From Synchiropus splendidus (taxonomy: Eukaryota > Chordata > Actinopteri > Syngnathiformes > Callionymidae): a stretch of DNA of 64,000 nucleotides. The notes under the pieces are model-generated. The model saw nothing but the letters and a program-made list of their open reading frames with translations. It ran no database searches and was not told the DNA's origin. A program made the position numbers and the translations under genes. Positions 45,101 through 49,921 of this stretch are shown here, in pieces. Position 1 is the stretch's first letter. Each line of letters begins with the position of its first letter. Location: the NCBI RefSeq assembly GCF_027744825.2, contig NC_071342.1:22040501-22104500 (forward strand), in the 5' to 3' direction.

Positions 45101-45662
45101 ACACGTCACTCGATCGTCACTGATGTACTCTGACGCAACTCTGACTTGGGATTTGCTATGGGTCCTGGCTAATGCAGCTAGCGTGGACTAGCGTGGCATG
45201 CTAGCCACAGCTTGTAACGAAAGAACCAGTTTCATTTATTTCAGAAATCGTCCAGAAAGCAAGCTTGCCTTGCTTGGATCATCTTATAGTGCCTTGTATA
45301 GGACCCTGTCCTCGGGTCGCAACCTTCCTGCATTGTTCCATGACACTAACCCTTGCTTTGCGTGAAGATCCCATCCACAAGGTTTGCGTTGTGTTTGAGG
45401 CGACGGCAAATCTGACGATAACACACTTGGTTTCGTCCTGCAGGTGATCGTTTGGGGCGACTACGGACGACTGGACCACAAATGTTTCATGGGTGTAGCA
45501 CAGATCTTACTGGAGGAGCTGGACCTCTCGAGCACGGTGATTGGATGGTACAAACTCTTTCCGCCGTCCTCCCTGGTGGACCCGACGTTAGCTCCCCTCA
45601 CGCGATTGGCGTCTCAGACATCATTGGACAGCTCAGGACAAACTCTGGGCGTTCGGTCCTAG
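7547..45662 (+). CDS. rims1: RIM active-zone scaffold protein (rims1-like), 31 exons, 5' partial
   Basis: Overall gene model. RIM proteins organise the presynaptic active zone: the N-terminal helices bind Rab3 and the zinc finger binds Munc13. The PDZ domain binds ELKS and calcium channels, a proline motif binds RIM-BP, and the two C2 domains are of the calcium-independent type. I joined 31 exons with GT-AG borders. All phases agree and give about 1421 residues ending at TAG 45660-45662. The first exon(s), carrying the start and most of the Rab-binding helix, are upstream of the window because exon 7547 opens inside a codon. The C2B wording (DHKCFMGVAQILLEELDLSS) favours RIMS1 over RIMS2, although some linker stretches read more like RIMS2. 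The paralogue (1a, 1b or other) is not settled. The family call is very secure and the symbol is moderate. Confidence 0.9.
7758..9261 (+). other. rims intron before the microexon
   Basis: No exon was seen between 7758 and 9261. It contains the inverted-repeat element at 8921-9150. Confidence 0.8.
8921..9150. mobile_element. small inverted-repeat DNA element
   Basis: Left end agaccagagcacacaaagac is matched in reverse by cttggtctccgtatgctctggtgt near the right end (about 9105-9128). The termini are imperfect over about 28 bp. The family is uncertain. Confidence 0.4.
9262..9273 (+). CDS. rims1: rims 12-nt microexon (EDKV) inside the zinc finger
   Basis: Between acceptor ggagcag and donor gtacgt lie 12 bases coding E-D-K-V, phase 0 on both sides. 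RIM proteins read RSN(N)-EDKV-V(M/I)WVC at this point. The previous exon ends at RSNT and the next starts VIWVC, so the four residues fit exactly. It is too short for ordinary ORF searches. Skipping keeps the frame and removes four residues between the sixth and seventh zinc cysteines. Confidence 0.85.
10514..10990 (-). mobile_element. LINE reverse transcriptase fragment
   Basis: On the minus strand, 10862-10903 reads CTMMFADDTVICGE, with the FADD catalytic motif of non-LTR reverse transcriptases. Further downstream 10514-10726 reads VTVYGLKTQSKKRQIES and related C-terminal sequence with frameshifts. It is broken and inactive. Confidence 0.7.
12080..12118. repeat. (CA)n microsatellite
   Basis: Uninterrupted CA after a short imperfect cacacgcacacg start. 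Confidence 0.9.
17433..17686 (+). CDS. rims1: rims exon: last zinc-finger cysteine pair and linker
   Basis: Acceptor ctcttccag, donor gtgagt; enters phase 0, leaves phase 2. It starts VIWVCNNCRKQQELLTKPGE, the final cysteine pair of the RIM zinc finger and the conserved basic tail. A low-complexity linker with RSRS and SRSEPPRDT follows; the SRSEPPR motif is shared with mammalian RIM1. The linker is shorter than in mammalian RIM1. Confidence 0.93.
17687..17847 (+). other. 161-nt rims intron with a perfect hairpin
   Basis: Short GT-AG intron (gtgagt...ttccacag). Its centre holds a 15-bp perfect inverted repeat, 17732-17746 and 17751-17765, with a 4-nt loop. Confidence 0.85.
17848..18500 (+). 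CDS. rims1: rims large linker exon between zinc finger and PDZ
   Basis: Acceptor cttccacag, donor gtaagagc; 653 nt, phase 2 in and 1 out. The first two thirds is Gly/Arg/Pro-rich disordered linker with weak conservation. The end is strongly RIM-like: KREKADSMLRNDSLSSDQSE, then RPYKSKRG, a Ser-rich acidic block (SVSSSEEEGG), TPEYSSCED and ESVSERG. Mammalian RIM1 has the same order just before the PDZ domain. The stretch is rich in possible phosphorylation sites. Confidence 0.93.
18501..21567 (+). other. rims intron (3.1 kb)
   Basis: No exon was recognised. A block near 19600-19680 (gagacaagaccaagacctcg) resembles the ends of the element at 8921-9150. Otherwise anonymous. Confidence 0.7.
21568..21608 (+). 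CDS. rims1: rims 41-nt exon (GDWECYPHDPTVWH)
   Basis: Acceptor tctcttgcag, donor CAC|gtaagt; phase 1 in, 0 out. It encodes G-DWECYPHDPTVWH, matching the short conserved D-x-x-x-Y-x-x-D-P-x-x-W-H segment that follows SVSEKG in RIMs. It connects the linker to the PDZ domain. I see no counterpart of the few residues that mammalian RIM1 carries between this W-H and the PDZ start. Confidence 0.88.
21947..22261. mobile_element. hAT MITE with perfect 8-bp target duplication
   Basis: CTCATAAC at 21939-21946 is repeated at 22262-22269. The element begins taggcatgtgcggacacc and its end in reverse complement begins tagggatgcaccgg. The interior has accgataccggtat and gtactcgtatgctagtact. An 8-bp duplication and TAGGGATGCACCG-like ends are typical of fish hAT elements. 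It is 315 bp and non-coding. Confidence 0.85.
22357..22560 (+). repeat. (TTTTTA)n microsatellite and retroelement-like tail
   Basis: About 13 units of TTTTTA (22357-22436), then ttgactgcacgttattccg, atggcaataaatttgattct and a (TTCTGA)n end, which resembles the 3' tail of fish non-LTR elements. Confidence 0.75.
22852..23222. mobile_element. foldback / hAT-like element with long inverted arms
   Basis: Starts agggccgtcaatagatgacg. The left arm (gagttaac, caataatggcaa, aatcacacgttttgtatct, aaaatgtaa) recurs inverted on the right (ttacattt, agatacaaaatgtgtgatt, ttgccaataattg, gttaactc). The arms are about 75 bp and imperfect. It ends about 80 bp before the first PDZ exon. Confidence 0.65.
23301..23414 (+). 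CDS. rims1: rims PDZ domain exon 1
   Basis: Acceptor gcttcttcag, donor AAG|gtcagt; exactly 38 codons, phase 0 on both sides. It encodes HPVTWQPSKEGDHLIGRITL through MPKEAGALLGLK, the first strands and the GLK carboxylate-binding area of the RIM PDZ domain. The domain binds ELKS/CAST and voltage-gated calcium-channel C termini in known RIMs. Confidence 0.95.
23415..23830 (+). other. rims intron within PDZ
   Basis: 416 nt of anonymous intron between PDZ exons 1 and 2; no repeat recognised. Confidence 0.85.
23831..23930 (+). CDS. rims1: rims PDZ domain exon 2
   Basis: Acceptor catgtccag, donor gtaagg; phase 0 in, 1 out. It encodes VVGGRVTESGRLGAFITKV and KKGSLADVVGHLRAG, almost residue for residue the central RIM PDZ sequence. 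Confidence 0.95.
24123..24246 (+). CDS. rims1: rims PDZ domain exon 3
   Basis: Acceptor ctgctttcag, donor gtaaga; phase 1 in, 2 out. It encodes GDEVLQWNGKLLPGATMKEV, then YNIILES and VELVVSRPIG, the last helix and strand of the PDZ domain. Confidence 0.95.
24247..26801 (+). other. rims intron after PDZ
   Basis: No exon was recognised in 2.6 kb. A gtccgggggccacatgtggccc block at 24389-24410 resembles hAT-type element ends. Otherwise anonymous. Confidence 0.75.
26802..26848 (+). CDS. rims1: rims exon after PDZ (DIPRIPDTSHPPLES)
   Basis: Acceptor cttcttccag, donor TCCA|gtaggt; 47 nt, phase 2 in, 1 out. It encodes the conserved DIPRIP-x-x-SHPPLES linker. Using gtaggt makes a serine run LESSSSSFES across the next junction, identical to mammalian RIM1. 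Confidence 0.9.
26921..27033 (+). CDS. rims1: rims exon between PDZ and C2A
   Basis: Acceptor atcccagcag, donor TCT|gtgagt; phase 1 in, 0 out. It encodes SSSFESQKMERPTLNVLSPS, then MLPGQLS-type sequence (LMPGQLS) leading into the first C2A strand. It sits 72 nt after the previous exon and 62 nt before the next, so these introns are short. Confidence 0.93.
27096..27226 (+). CDS. rims1: rims C2A domain exon 1
   Basis: Acceptor tcttctcag, donor AG|gtagcg; phase 0 in, 2 out. It encodes LKLWYDKAGHQLIVNVLQA, then DGRPRSPYVKMYFLPDR. This is the N-terminal half of the RIM C2A domain, a type that lacks the full set of calcium-binding aspartates. Confidence 0.95.
27293..27464 (+). CDS. rims1: rims C2A domain exon 2
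   Basis: Acceptor ctccacgcag, donor GAG|gtagtt; phase 2 in, 0 out. It encodes SDKSKRRTKAVKKTCEPKWN, then QTFVYTHVHRRDF and LTVWDQP, the core beta strands of C2A. An antisense open frame of 240 codons across 26751-27473 is a shadow of these exons. Confidence 0.95.
27465..28173 (+). other. rims intron within C2A, hAT-like end
   Basis: Begins its repeat part at 27556 with cagaggtgggcaaggtgctg and cgggcctcatgtggcc, the same terminus type as at 2831. The body is very AT-rich to about 27950; the right end was not found. Confidence 0.6.
28174..28327 (+). CDS. rims1: rims C2A domain exon 3
   Basis: Acceptor tttgctcag, donor CAGC|gtaagt; phase 0 in, 1 out. It encodes VLIELETALLDDKPHWFPLQ, THD, then PLPKASPYLPRRHTH and GRKLQ. 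This ends C2A and begins the long C2A-C2B linker. Confidence 0.95.
28328..30990 (+). other. rims intron at C2A-linker border
   Basis: No exon was recognised. Contains a GT run (28458-28510) and the AT-rich element at 29325-29915. Confidence 0.75.
29325..29915. mobile_element. AT-rich miniature DNA element
   Basis: Left end attatagtttatgaaaactaacg; the right end in reverse complement gives aaggttataatagttatgaac followed by ttttcattagttttcg. The interior repeats aaaactaa / gaaactaaa motifs. This is a common fish non-autonomous hAT pattern. Confidence 0.6.
30991..31153 (+). CDS. rims1: rims linker exon (EVPEQQR...RSRSVSPHR)
   Basis: The acceptor is the tandem cccccagcag, so the exon may start at 30988 or 30991. 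Donor gtgaga; phase 1 in, 2 out. It encodes STLEVPEQQRAPSHH, RSRSVSPHREEQGR and PPNVPAQR. The VPEQQR and RSRSVSPHR blocks match the RIM1 linker. An overlapping frame starting ATG 31000 is a shadow. Confidence 0.9.
31154..32595 (+). other. rims intron with minisatellite
   Basis: The first 700 nt are anonymous. From about 31700 the sequence is almost pure pyrimidine-rich and merges into the 66-bp minisatellite, which ends about 130 nt before the next exon. Confidence 0.8.
31880..32470. repeat. 66-bp polypyrimidine minisatellite, about 9 copies
   Basis: Consensus unit contains ccttccatccgactttctca, a Tcatctactgtttccc part and tttctctccactatctgttt. The tccatccgac landmark recurs at 32021, 32087 and 32153, exactly 66 bp apart. 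The period is a multiple of three, so long open frames appear on both strands (294 and 264 codons +, 129 codons -); these are repeat artefacts. Confidence 0.9.
32596..32700 (+). CDS. rims1: rims linker cassette 1 (SLDDELPHSRRSRSPTR)
   Basis: Acceptor tgccgtcag, donor gtgtgt; 105 nt, phase 2 on both sides. It encodes SLDDELPHSRRSRSPTRFHD, then SSRGRRQEEEYLDD, matching the RSLDE...RRSRSPTR block of RIM1/2. It follows directly on a polypyrimidine minisatellite. Its symmetric phase means skipping keeps the frame. Confidence 0.92.
32974..33033 (+). CDS. rims1: rims linker cassette 2 (GKSAECLHT)
   Basis: Acceptor gtaaccacag, donor gtaaac; 60 nt, phase 2/2. It encodes SEVIMIHQSMRGKSAECLHT, equivalent to the SEQDSELL...GRSAECLHT segment of RIM1. 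Confidence 0.88.
33034..33615 (+). other. rims intron between cassettes 2 and 3
   Basis: 582 nt, anonymous; no exon or clear repeat seen. Confidence 0.8.
33616..33693 (+). CDS. rims1: rims linker cassette 3 (LPPRMPLL)
   Basis: Acceptor cgcttaactcag, donor gtgagt; 78 nt, phase 2/2. It encodes RRSSKHRHSLPPRMPLLFNG, then IPSQQN, matching the HLVRHYKTLPPKMPLL block of RIM1. Confidence 0.88.
33694..34743 (+). other. rims intron between cassettes 3 and 4
   Basis: AT-rich and anonymous, except for the pogo-like MITE at 34419-34639. Confidence 0.8.
34419..34639. mobile_element. MITE with perfect 16-bp inverted termini (CAGTGGTACCTCGGTT)
   Basis: Left end CAGTGGTACCTCGGTT is matched exactly by AACCGAGGTACCACTG at the right end. 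It is 221 bp and non-coding. The terminus type is that of Tc1/mariner-pogo-related miniature elements. A TA duplication is not clear on the left. Confidence 0.8.
34744..34863 (+). CDS. rims1: rims linker cassette 4 (FTDE), probably alternatively used
   Basis: Acceptor ttttcgaccag, donor CG|gtaagg; 120 nt, phase 2/2. It encodes SSTMPACRKIQTSF and MFTDEARV. The start (SS-x-x-PA) and the FTDE motif line up with a RIM exon that is included variably in mammals; the middle is weakly conserved. It begins about 100 nt after the end of a small transposon with CAGTGGTACC termini. Confidence 0.75.
35061..35150 (+). CDS. rims1: rims linker cassette 5 (RSASTNCLPPD)
   Basis: Acceptor tgccctctag, donor gtacca; 90 nt, phase 2/2. 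It encodes DLQSSLGRVRSASTNCLPPD, then KHAPSPDSE, nearly identical to RARSASTNCLRPD...SPERE of RIM1. Confidence 0.92.
35151..36222 (+). other. rims intron between cassettes 5 and 6
   Basis: 1.1 kb, anonymous. The first 120 nt are C-rich and open in one frame, but no family similarity is seen. Confidence 0.75.
36223..36306 (+). CDS. rims1: rims linker cassette 6 (RRRPASPRILIQHASPEDD)
   Basis: Acceptor gtacacatag, donor gtaccc; 84 nt, phase 2/2. It encodes KSFYHSLPRRRPASPRILIQ, then HASPEDD, matching the SLDRRRPPSPRIQIQHASPEND block typical of RIM1. Confidence 0.92.
36307..38059 (+). other. rims intron between cassettes 6 and 7
   Basis: 1.75 kb. Contains a 182-codon open frame (36966-37514) that is Cys-rich and hydrophobic with no recognisable family. 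Also contains a repeat-like phrase cattgtaggggaaacactgg near 37890. Confidence 0.65.
38060..38125 (+). CDS. rims1: rims linker cassette 7 (candidate exon)
   Basis: Acceptor tcgtcttccag, donor gtaaga; 66 nt, phase 2/2, open through. It encodes QPRTLEAPECQTAGRKLSDS-G. Similarity to the basic segment at this place in mammalian RIMs is weak. I include it because the splice signals are strong and the phase fits both neighbours; it could be an optional exon or a false positive. Confidence 0.6.
38126..38794 (+). other. rims intron before RIM-BP-motif exon
   Basis: 669 nt. A splice-like segment 38271-38332 is present but has the wrong exit phase for the next exon. The remainder is anonymous. Confidence 0.7.
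38795..38901 (+). CDS. rims1: rims exon with RIM-BP SH3-binding motif
   Basis: Acceptor tctgttccag, donor gtagct; phase 2 in, 1 out. It encodes HHQGGPSHTSSVMSSSGRR, then VRQLPQLPPKSSSVEQ. RQLPQ(L/V)P is the proline motif in RIMs bound by the SH3 domains of RIM-binding proteins, which link RIM to calcium channels. Confidence 0.93.
38996..39114 (+). CDS. rims1: rims exon (LVAEERVRQLQMRVH)
   Basis: Acceptor gtgtctgaag, donor CAG|gtcagt; phase 1 in, 0 out. It encodes ALVAEERVRQLQMRVHSNRV, then SSQQDLDRTLKNKRQ, matching the VVEERTRQMKMKVH...SSQELDRE stretch after the RIM-BP site. It is probably helical. Confidence 0.93.
39115..40268 (+). other. rims intron (1.15 kb)
   Basis: No exon or repeat recognised. 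Confidence 0.8.
40269..40429 (+). CDS. rims1: rims exon (SDSDVSDVSAISRTSSASR)
   Basis: Acceptor catcctgtag, donor TTCAG|gtacca; phase 0 in, 2 out. It encodes FKDQRTSSENVSHK, then SSDSDVSDVSAISRTSSASR, then ISSTSYMSIQSERPRGRF. This Ser-rich block is the most conserved part of the RIM linker. Confidence 0.93.
40430..40490 (+). other. 61-nt rims intron with three in-frame acceptor choices
   Basis: The flanking reading frames differ, so an intron of length 1 mod 3 is needed. Donor gtacca is at 40430. CAG acceptors end at 40463, 40478 and 40490, giving introns of 34, 49 or 61 nt, all in frame. Only 61 nt approaches the usual vertebrate minimum, so I chose 40490. Confidence 0.65.
40491..40705 (+). 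CDS. rims1: rims exon (MLKSTSVSGE...RRSRSTSQLSQT)
   Basis: Acceptor ctgtccgtcag (alternatives 12 and 27 nt upstream), donor ACAG|gtcagc; phase 2 in, 1 out. It encodes RAMRATGRHMLKSTSVSGEI, DGSQSDTALGSLGSG, KKRRSSLSQRVVAI and RRSRSTSQLSQT. KSTSVSGE and RRSRSTSQLSQT are the RIM1 versions of these motifs. Confidence 0.92.
40706..41929 (+). other. rims intron with LINE relic
   Basis: Holds a decayed reverse transcriptase end (41290-41590). The rest is anonymous. Confidence 0.75.
41290..41590 (+). mobile_element. decayed LINE polymerase C-terminal fragment
   Basis: In shifting + frames it reads EMKILRLLLE, KIRNVIIRGT, then EKFGNTGREARWFGHLERRV. These match the order of the C-terminal region of fish LINE polymerases (EMKMLR..., IRNEYIRGT, REARLRWFGHVQRR). 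Several frameshifts and stops. Probably the same family as at 10514. Confidence 0.65.
41930..41962 (+). CDS. rims1: rims 33-nt cassette exon (EAAGKKADRQK)
   Basis: Acceptor tgttatttcag, donor gtaaag; phase 1/1, so frame-neutral. It encodes EAAGKKADRQK. Mammalian RIM2 reads E-AGGKK at this point. The next exon starts E-VPTGKKVGK, so this short exon resembles a duplicated exon start. Signals are good and the phase fits. Confidence 0.65.
41963..43842 (+). other. rims intron with hairpins and hAT-like end
   Basis: Contains the 20-bp hairpin at 42977-43024, overlapping hairpins at 43372-43405, and an hAT-like terminus at about 43320-43366 (reverse complement: taggggtgggattggattaa). Confidence 0.7.
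42977..43024. repeat. perfect 20-bp inverted repeat, 8-nt loop
   Basis: tccctgaacagaagcaaaca (42977-42996), loop aaagcatc, tgtttgcttctgttcaggga (43005-43024). No mismatch in the stem. Confidence 0.95.
43843..44008 (+). CDS. rims1: rims exon (IQRSVETGMAVE...STDGSMNSYSSEG)
   Basis: Acceptor ttcactcgcag, donor AA|gtaagt; phase 1 in, 2 out. It encodes SIQRSVETGMAVEYPRGG, then RQASRESTDGSMNSYSSEG, the conserved RIM segment before C2B, also present in the short RIM3/4 proteins. Confidence 0.94.
44251..44363 (+). CDS. rims1: rims exon (SDFLDGLGPGQLVGRQTLATP)
   Basis: Acceptor ccttgtgtcag, donor ATGG|gtgcgt; phase 2 in, 1 out. It encodes LIFSGMRLGADSQFSDFLDG, then LGPGQLVGRQTLATPAM, the near-invariant RIM lead-in to C2B. 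RLGADSQ is the RIM1 form. Confidence 0.95.
44438..44539 (+). CDS. rims1: rims C2B domain exon 1
   Basis: Acceptor gtgtgcag, donor CCAG|gtgaca; phase 1/1. It encodes DVQIGLMDKKGQLEVEVIRA, then RGLTPKPGSKSLP, the first strands of C2B, the domain that binds PIP2, liprin-alpha and synaptotagmin in known RIMs. Confidence 0.95.
44613..44752 (+). CDS. rims1: rims C2B domain exon 2
   Basis: Acceptor cttcctccag, donor CAG|gtaaga; phase 1 in, 0 out. It encodes APYVKVYLLDNGTCKAKKKT, KIARKTLEPLYQQ and PQGKVLQ. The lysine-rich strand (KAKKKTKIARK) is the lipid-binding patch of the family. Confidence 0.95.
44753..45443 (+). other. last rims intron
   Basis: 691 nt, anonymous; no exon or repeat recognised. 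Confidence 0.85.
45444..45662 (+). CDS. rims1: rims last exon: C2B end and C terminus
   Basis: Acceptor ttcgtcctgcag; phase 0, stop TAG at 45660-45662. It encodes VIVWGDYGRLDHKCFMGVAQ, then ILLEELDLSSTVIGWYKLFP, PSSLVDPTLAPLTRLASQTS and a C terminus ending GVRS. Mammalian RIM1 ends in a similar ...RS tail. The final 15 residues diverge. Confidence 0.96.
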   Translation: MIVWGDYGRLDHKCFMGVAQILLEELDLSSTVIGWYKLFPPSSLVDPTLAPLTRLASQTSLDSSGQTLGVRS

Positions 45663-47660
45663 TGACCAAATGACCACTACCAACAGCCCGGTATCCCTTA
45701 ATCGAGAAAAAAACAAATACTGGACCACAACTGAGCAGAGGGCGCAGACGTGCCTGTGGACACTGAGACGAAGGCGACCTCGGTCAAAGCCAGACGGAGA
45801 GACAGGGAACAAGAGAGAGAGGGAGAGACAGAACTAGCCAATCAAAGCTTAGCTGGAGTCTGACAATCACGTCTCACACCCTCCCTCCACTCCCCCCCCT
45901 CCTCCCCCGACGCCTCTTACCCTTGCTTTCTTTGCTTTTCCTGTGAGCTTTCGTCCAAACTCCTCACCCCCTCGACCTTGTTTGTCTCTCCAGAGCACCT
46001 GATCTAGGTGGAGCCCTGCCCCCCACCCAGTAGCCTCCGAGCCAATCAGAGCAGAGCCAACAGCTCGGCCGCTAGAACGAGGGGGCGTAACCGGATCAGT
46101 AGCACAGATGAGTGGGTGTGTTACCACGGTAACAGTGTGTCCGACGCATTGAGCACAAGACGGTTTCCGGTTTGGAGATTCTACTCTCTGTCGAGCAAAG
46201 ACCGAAGTAAACAGAGGCCAAATTTACGGTTTGAGTTTGCGTTACGATTATTTTTCGGTTCTGCCGAAAGTTCAGACGGGTTCCTGAGGCGCCAACTCCC
46301 TCGGCGTACGTGTGCGACGCAGTGCCAAACGCCGACGACGCAGGTCAGGTGGCATTCAGAACCGCCCTCGCCCCGTCCCTGTCCTGACCTCACTAACTCC
46401 CCCTGTAGGCGGGAGCAGCATGACTCGGGTGAGCGGGGGGGACCCGGCGCCCCCCCACCTCTTCGGCCCCAAGCTGCATGCATGTTTCTTTCGTTTCCTG
46501 TTTGTTTCGTTTCCTTTGTTTTGTATTCTACTTTTTTTGTAAAAACCGAAGAGGAGACGAAATTCAACAATTCTCGAGAGAGAAGAAACAAAAAAAAAGA
46601 GAAAAGAAAAAAAGTCTAGACTATGTGTGTTAGTTCCACATACCTTTAGGCCAGCTTGTATGTTGCATGTTCTTGTACAGTTTGCTTGTACTGAATATGA
46701 TACAAACCGAGAAAAGCCAAGCCATCCCCCTCCCACCCCAGAGTGGGACAAGGTCGACTCCGCCCGGGCCACGCCTGCCACTCCGGGACTAAATATCCAA
46801 ACGATCAAGTCTCTGCTAAAGAAAGATCTTTGTTTCTGTTTGTTCTTTTCGGGTATTTTGAGCAACAGTGCTGTTCTGTAGTCCTGAGCTTCCTCCAGCC
46901 CCGGCTAACTGGCCACGTAGGTGTCGACGCTGTAGTTTCAGACTGTCGGGGCTCGAGACCGAGATAGAGAATGTGCGTATCACAGCCTTGTAAATGAAGT
47001 ATCCTTATGAGTTTGACAGAAATTATAAAGATATAGATATATAAGAGTGTATCGGCGTGTACACACACACTCTCACACACACACACACACACTTGTACAT
47101 ACAAATTTAGGATGAGCGGCTTGAACCTAAGTTACGAACAAATGACACATCTATGACACATTCCTGATCTCGAGGGGAATTTCGTGTCCCACCATTGTGC
47201 TCCAGCCGCTGAGCGGTGCGGAGCCACAAGGGGGCGCTGATAGGCCTTTATTTTTCTTCCCAGTTGCAGAAAAAAAAAACAAAAAACAATTGAACTATTT
47301 TCCCGTGAGTCACTCTTGTTGATGGCGGTTGGTTTGGACTGGACTTCTAAAGCCAATGAGCGATCGGAGCTGCAGACGTTTGTGTTGAATTCCTTGGCGG
47401 TGTGGCCGACTGCCCTTTCCTTTGTCAGTATTACTGCAGGAATACTGATTGTTTACAGCCCACGGCTCCCCAATCTCCCCCCTCCTTCCCCCTCCTCTCT
47501 CCCCCCCCACCCCACTCCCAGAACCACAGTTCTAGACGAAAGACGAAGTATTCACTGCAACAGTTCTTGTTTGTATAACAGATGTGGCTCTACTGATGTG
47601 TATGTTTTATATTCAAGAGTTCATTTTTATTATTTACAAATAAAAAGACTGTGTGGAAGA
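45663..47660 (+). other. probable rims 3'UTR
   Basis: About 2 kb between the stop and the first good poly(A) signal. It has C-rich tracts, an A-rich stretch at 46586-46614 and a CA repeat near 47060-47092. Open frames of 136 to 203 codons (for example 46008-46619) look like chance frames in GC-rich sequence, with no recognisable family. The 3' end is inferred. Confidence 0.6.
47639..47644 (+). terminator. poly(A) signal AATAAA, likely rims
   Basis: A canonical AATAAA in tatttacaaataaaaagac lies 1977 nt after the stop codon. GT/T-rich sequence follows within about 30 nt. Confidence 0.55.
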
Positions 47661-47865
47661 AGATCCTGTCTTTTTCAAACATGTGCTGGTCGCCTTCATT
47701 TCGTGACTGCGTGTGTTAAAGGTGGCGATGGCCTCGGTGAGGTGGGAACCCCACGACCTTTCGTGACCCCGTGACCTGCCGTGACTCCTCTCTGTGTTGA
47801 TGGTTGTTTCATCGTCTGTGTGTGACTGTGACATGTTTGAGAGTGTTTTTTTTGTTCAGGTTTGG

Positions 47866-48610
47866 CGATACCTTCACCTTCTTCTGCCGCTTATCCGGAG
47901 TCGGGTAGCGGGGGCAGCATTCAGAGCAAGGAAGCCCAAACTTCCCGATCCGCACAAACCTCCTCCAGCTTTTCCCGGGGGATCCAGAGGTGTTCCCAGG
48001 CCAGACCGGAGACATCATCTCTCCAGCGAGTCCTGGGTCTTCCCCGGGGTCTCCTCCTGGTAGGACATGCCTGGAACACCTCCCCAGGGAGGCGTCCAGG
48101 GGGCATCCGGATCAGATGCCCGAGCCACCTCAGCTGGTTCCTCTTGATGTGGAGGAGCAGCGGCTCCACCCCGAGCTCCTCCCGGATGACCGAACTCCTC
48201 ACCCTATCTCTAAGGGTGCGCCCAGCCACCCTGCGGAGGAAACTCATCTCAGCCGCTTGTATCCGCAATCTCATCCTTTCGGTCATCACCCAAAGCTCGT
48301 GACCATAGGTGAGAGTGGGAACGTAGATCGATCGGTAAATCGAGAGCTTCGTCTTGTGACTCAGCTCCATCTTCACCACGACGGTCCGATACAGCGACCG
48401 CATCACTGCTGCCGCTGCACCAACCCGTCTATCAATCTCACGCTCCCCTTTTCCCTCACTCGAGAACAAGACCCCGAGATACTTAAACTCCACCACTTGG
48501 GGCAAGAACTCTCCACCAACCCGAAGAGAGCAAACCACTTTATTCCGGTCGAGAACCGTGGCCTCAGACTTGGAGGTGCTGATCCTCCAAGCCTCCTTTG
48601 GTGATAACAT
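47866..48610 (-). mobile_element. 5'-truncated LINE, polymerase C-terminal end
   Basis: Minus-strand frame of 229 codons (47921-48610) with SKSEATVLDRNKV, VEFKYLGVLFSSEG, YGHELWVMTERMR, QLRWLGHLIRMPPGRLPGEV and RGRPRTRWRDDV, then a non-coding end near 47870 (ccggataagcggcagaag in reverse). This is the 3' end of a common fish non-LTR retrotransposon. The frame is intact, so the insertion is fairly recent. It lies about 200 bp after the rims poly(A) signal, in opposite orientation. Confidence 0.88.
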
Positions 48611-49559
48611 GTGAGTTTGTGTGACTGTTTGTCGGTATGCAATGGTGTGTGAGTCTCACTTGTGAATGAGTGTGTGTGGTGGACTTGTGTTTGAAGGTTT
48701 GAGCCTTTGTTGTGAGTCAGAGAAGTCATCCTGACTCTCATCTGTGCCCCCAGGGGTCCGGGACTCTTCTTTGAGGTTCCATTTTTCCACATCTCGTCAC
48801 AAACCCTCCACTTCTGTGCCTCTTGTGTCATCCAGACTGGGGTCAGATCTCCTCCCTTGACCTTTGTCACCACCACCACTGGGGCTCACGGGTTCAATGT
48901 CCCTCAGCAGGTCGTGAGCAAGTCTTCCAAGTCGTGAACTACATTACTCTAGATGTAGTGGACGTCATCTTATTAATAATACCCTTTGAACAGTCACTTC
49001 CAGGGAAGGATCATTTTTATCCAAGTGTTTTCAAGCGGTCACACGCTGCTTTAAATCAGGCTTCCGCTGGTCACACAAGCTACAACGCTGACCTCCAGTG
49101 GCGAGAGCTGGAACTGCTTAGATCTCTCACTAAAAAGGTTTAAAGGTTCTCAAAGTCGATGTCGACAGATGATGTTGGTGACCCCCTTAAAATAATGATT
49201 GAAACAAATGAAGCCAAAATATGTGGGGTGGGATTTTTTTTTTTAGCGAGGACAAATAAAACCATTGATGCATGTGTTTTCTTCTGTGGTCTGTGTTTGT
49301 GGCCTCTGTGATTCCTGATCTCAGCTCTGAGGCCAAGTCAGGATTCATCATGTGGCCAATCATTTTTACTTTTGGATCTGATTTTCGGCCTCCTGTGCGG
49401 CGCGTGACCCCTGGAGCTGGAGGTCAGCGACCCAGACGACAGCAGCCGCTCCAGTCCTTTGGCTCTTCCTCAGCACGTCTGCATCCTCACGAGCCACTCA
49501 AGAGAATCACACACAGAGGTCTTCTGCTCGCCTTGTTTACGACTCACTCAACTTCATCT

Positions 49560-49760
49560 CACTGAAACATTGACAAACAATCACACGCTCGCATAGAGCG
49601 ACACACACCTGAGTCACACACGGTGGATCCTCTCCAAAATAAACTCAAAGACATGCACAAACTGACGCACACAAACATACATGATAAAGCTCTCAAACAC
49701 ACACCGACATACGCACAGCCACAAAACACGCAGATGCACAAATCACACACACTCAGGACA
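49560..49760. repeat. degenerate ACAC-rich stretch
   Basis: Imperfect CA-rich low-complexity sequence (acacacacctgagtcacaca and similar) over about 200 bp. Confidence 0.7.
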
Positions 49761-49921
49761 CACAACTTCACAGAAGCACGAAAGCTACCAGAACATCACT
49801 GCAAAATACGGACCAACACTGTGGTGTAAAGATTCATCTAGTACATCGATCTATTGATTAATATTCCTGCCATCCAACCACATCCATCTGTGCTCAGCAG
49901 GTTGTCCCTCTGGACGGCATA

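Noticed and set aside
46008..46619. 203-codon frame in the region after the rims stop
   Set aside because: GC-rich 3'UTR sequence; the composition explains the open frame and no similarity is seen.
47316..47774. 152-codon frame spanning the poly(A) signal
   Set aside because: It runs through the likely transcript end and has no family resemblance.
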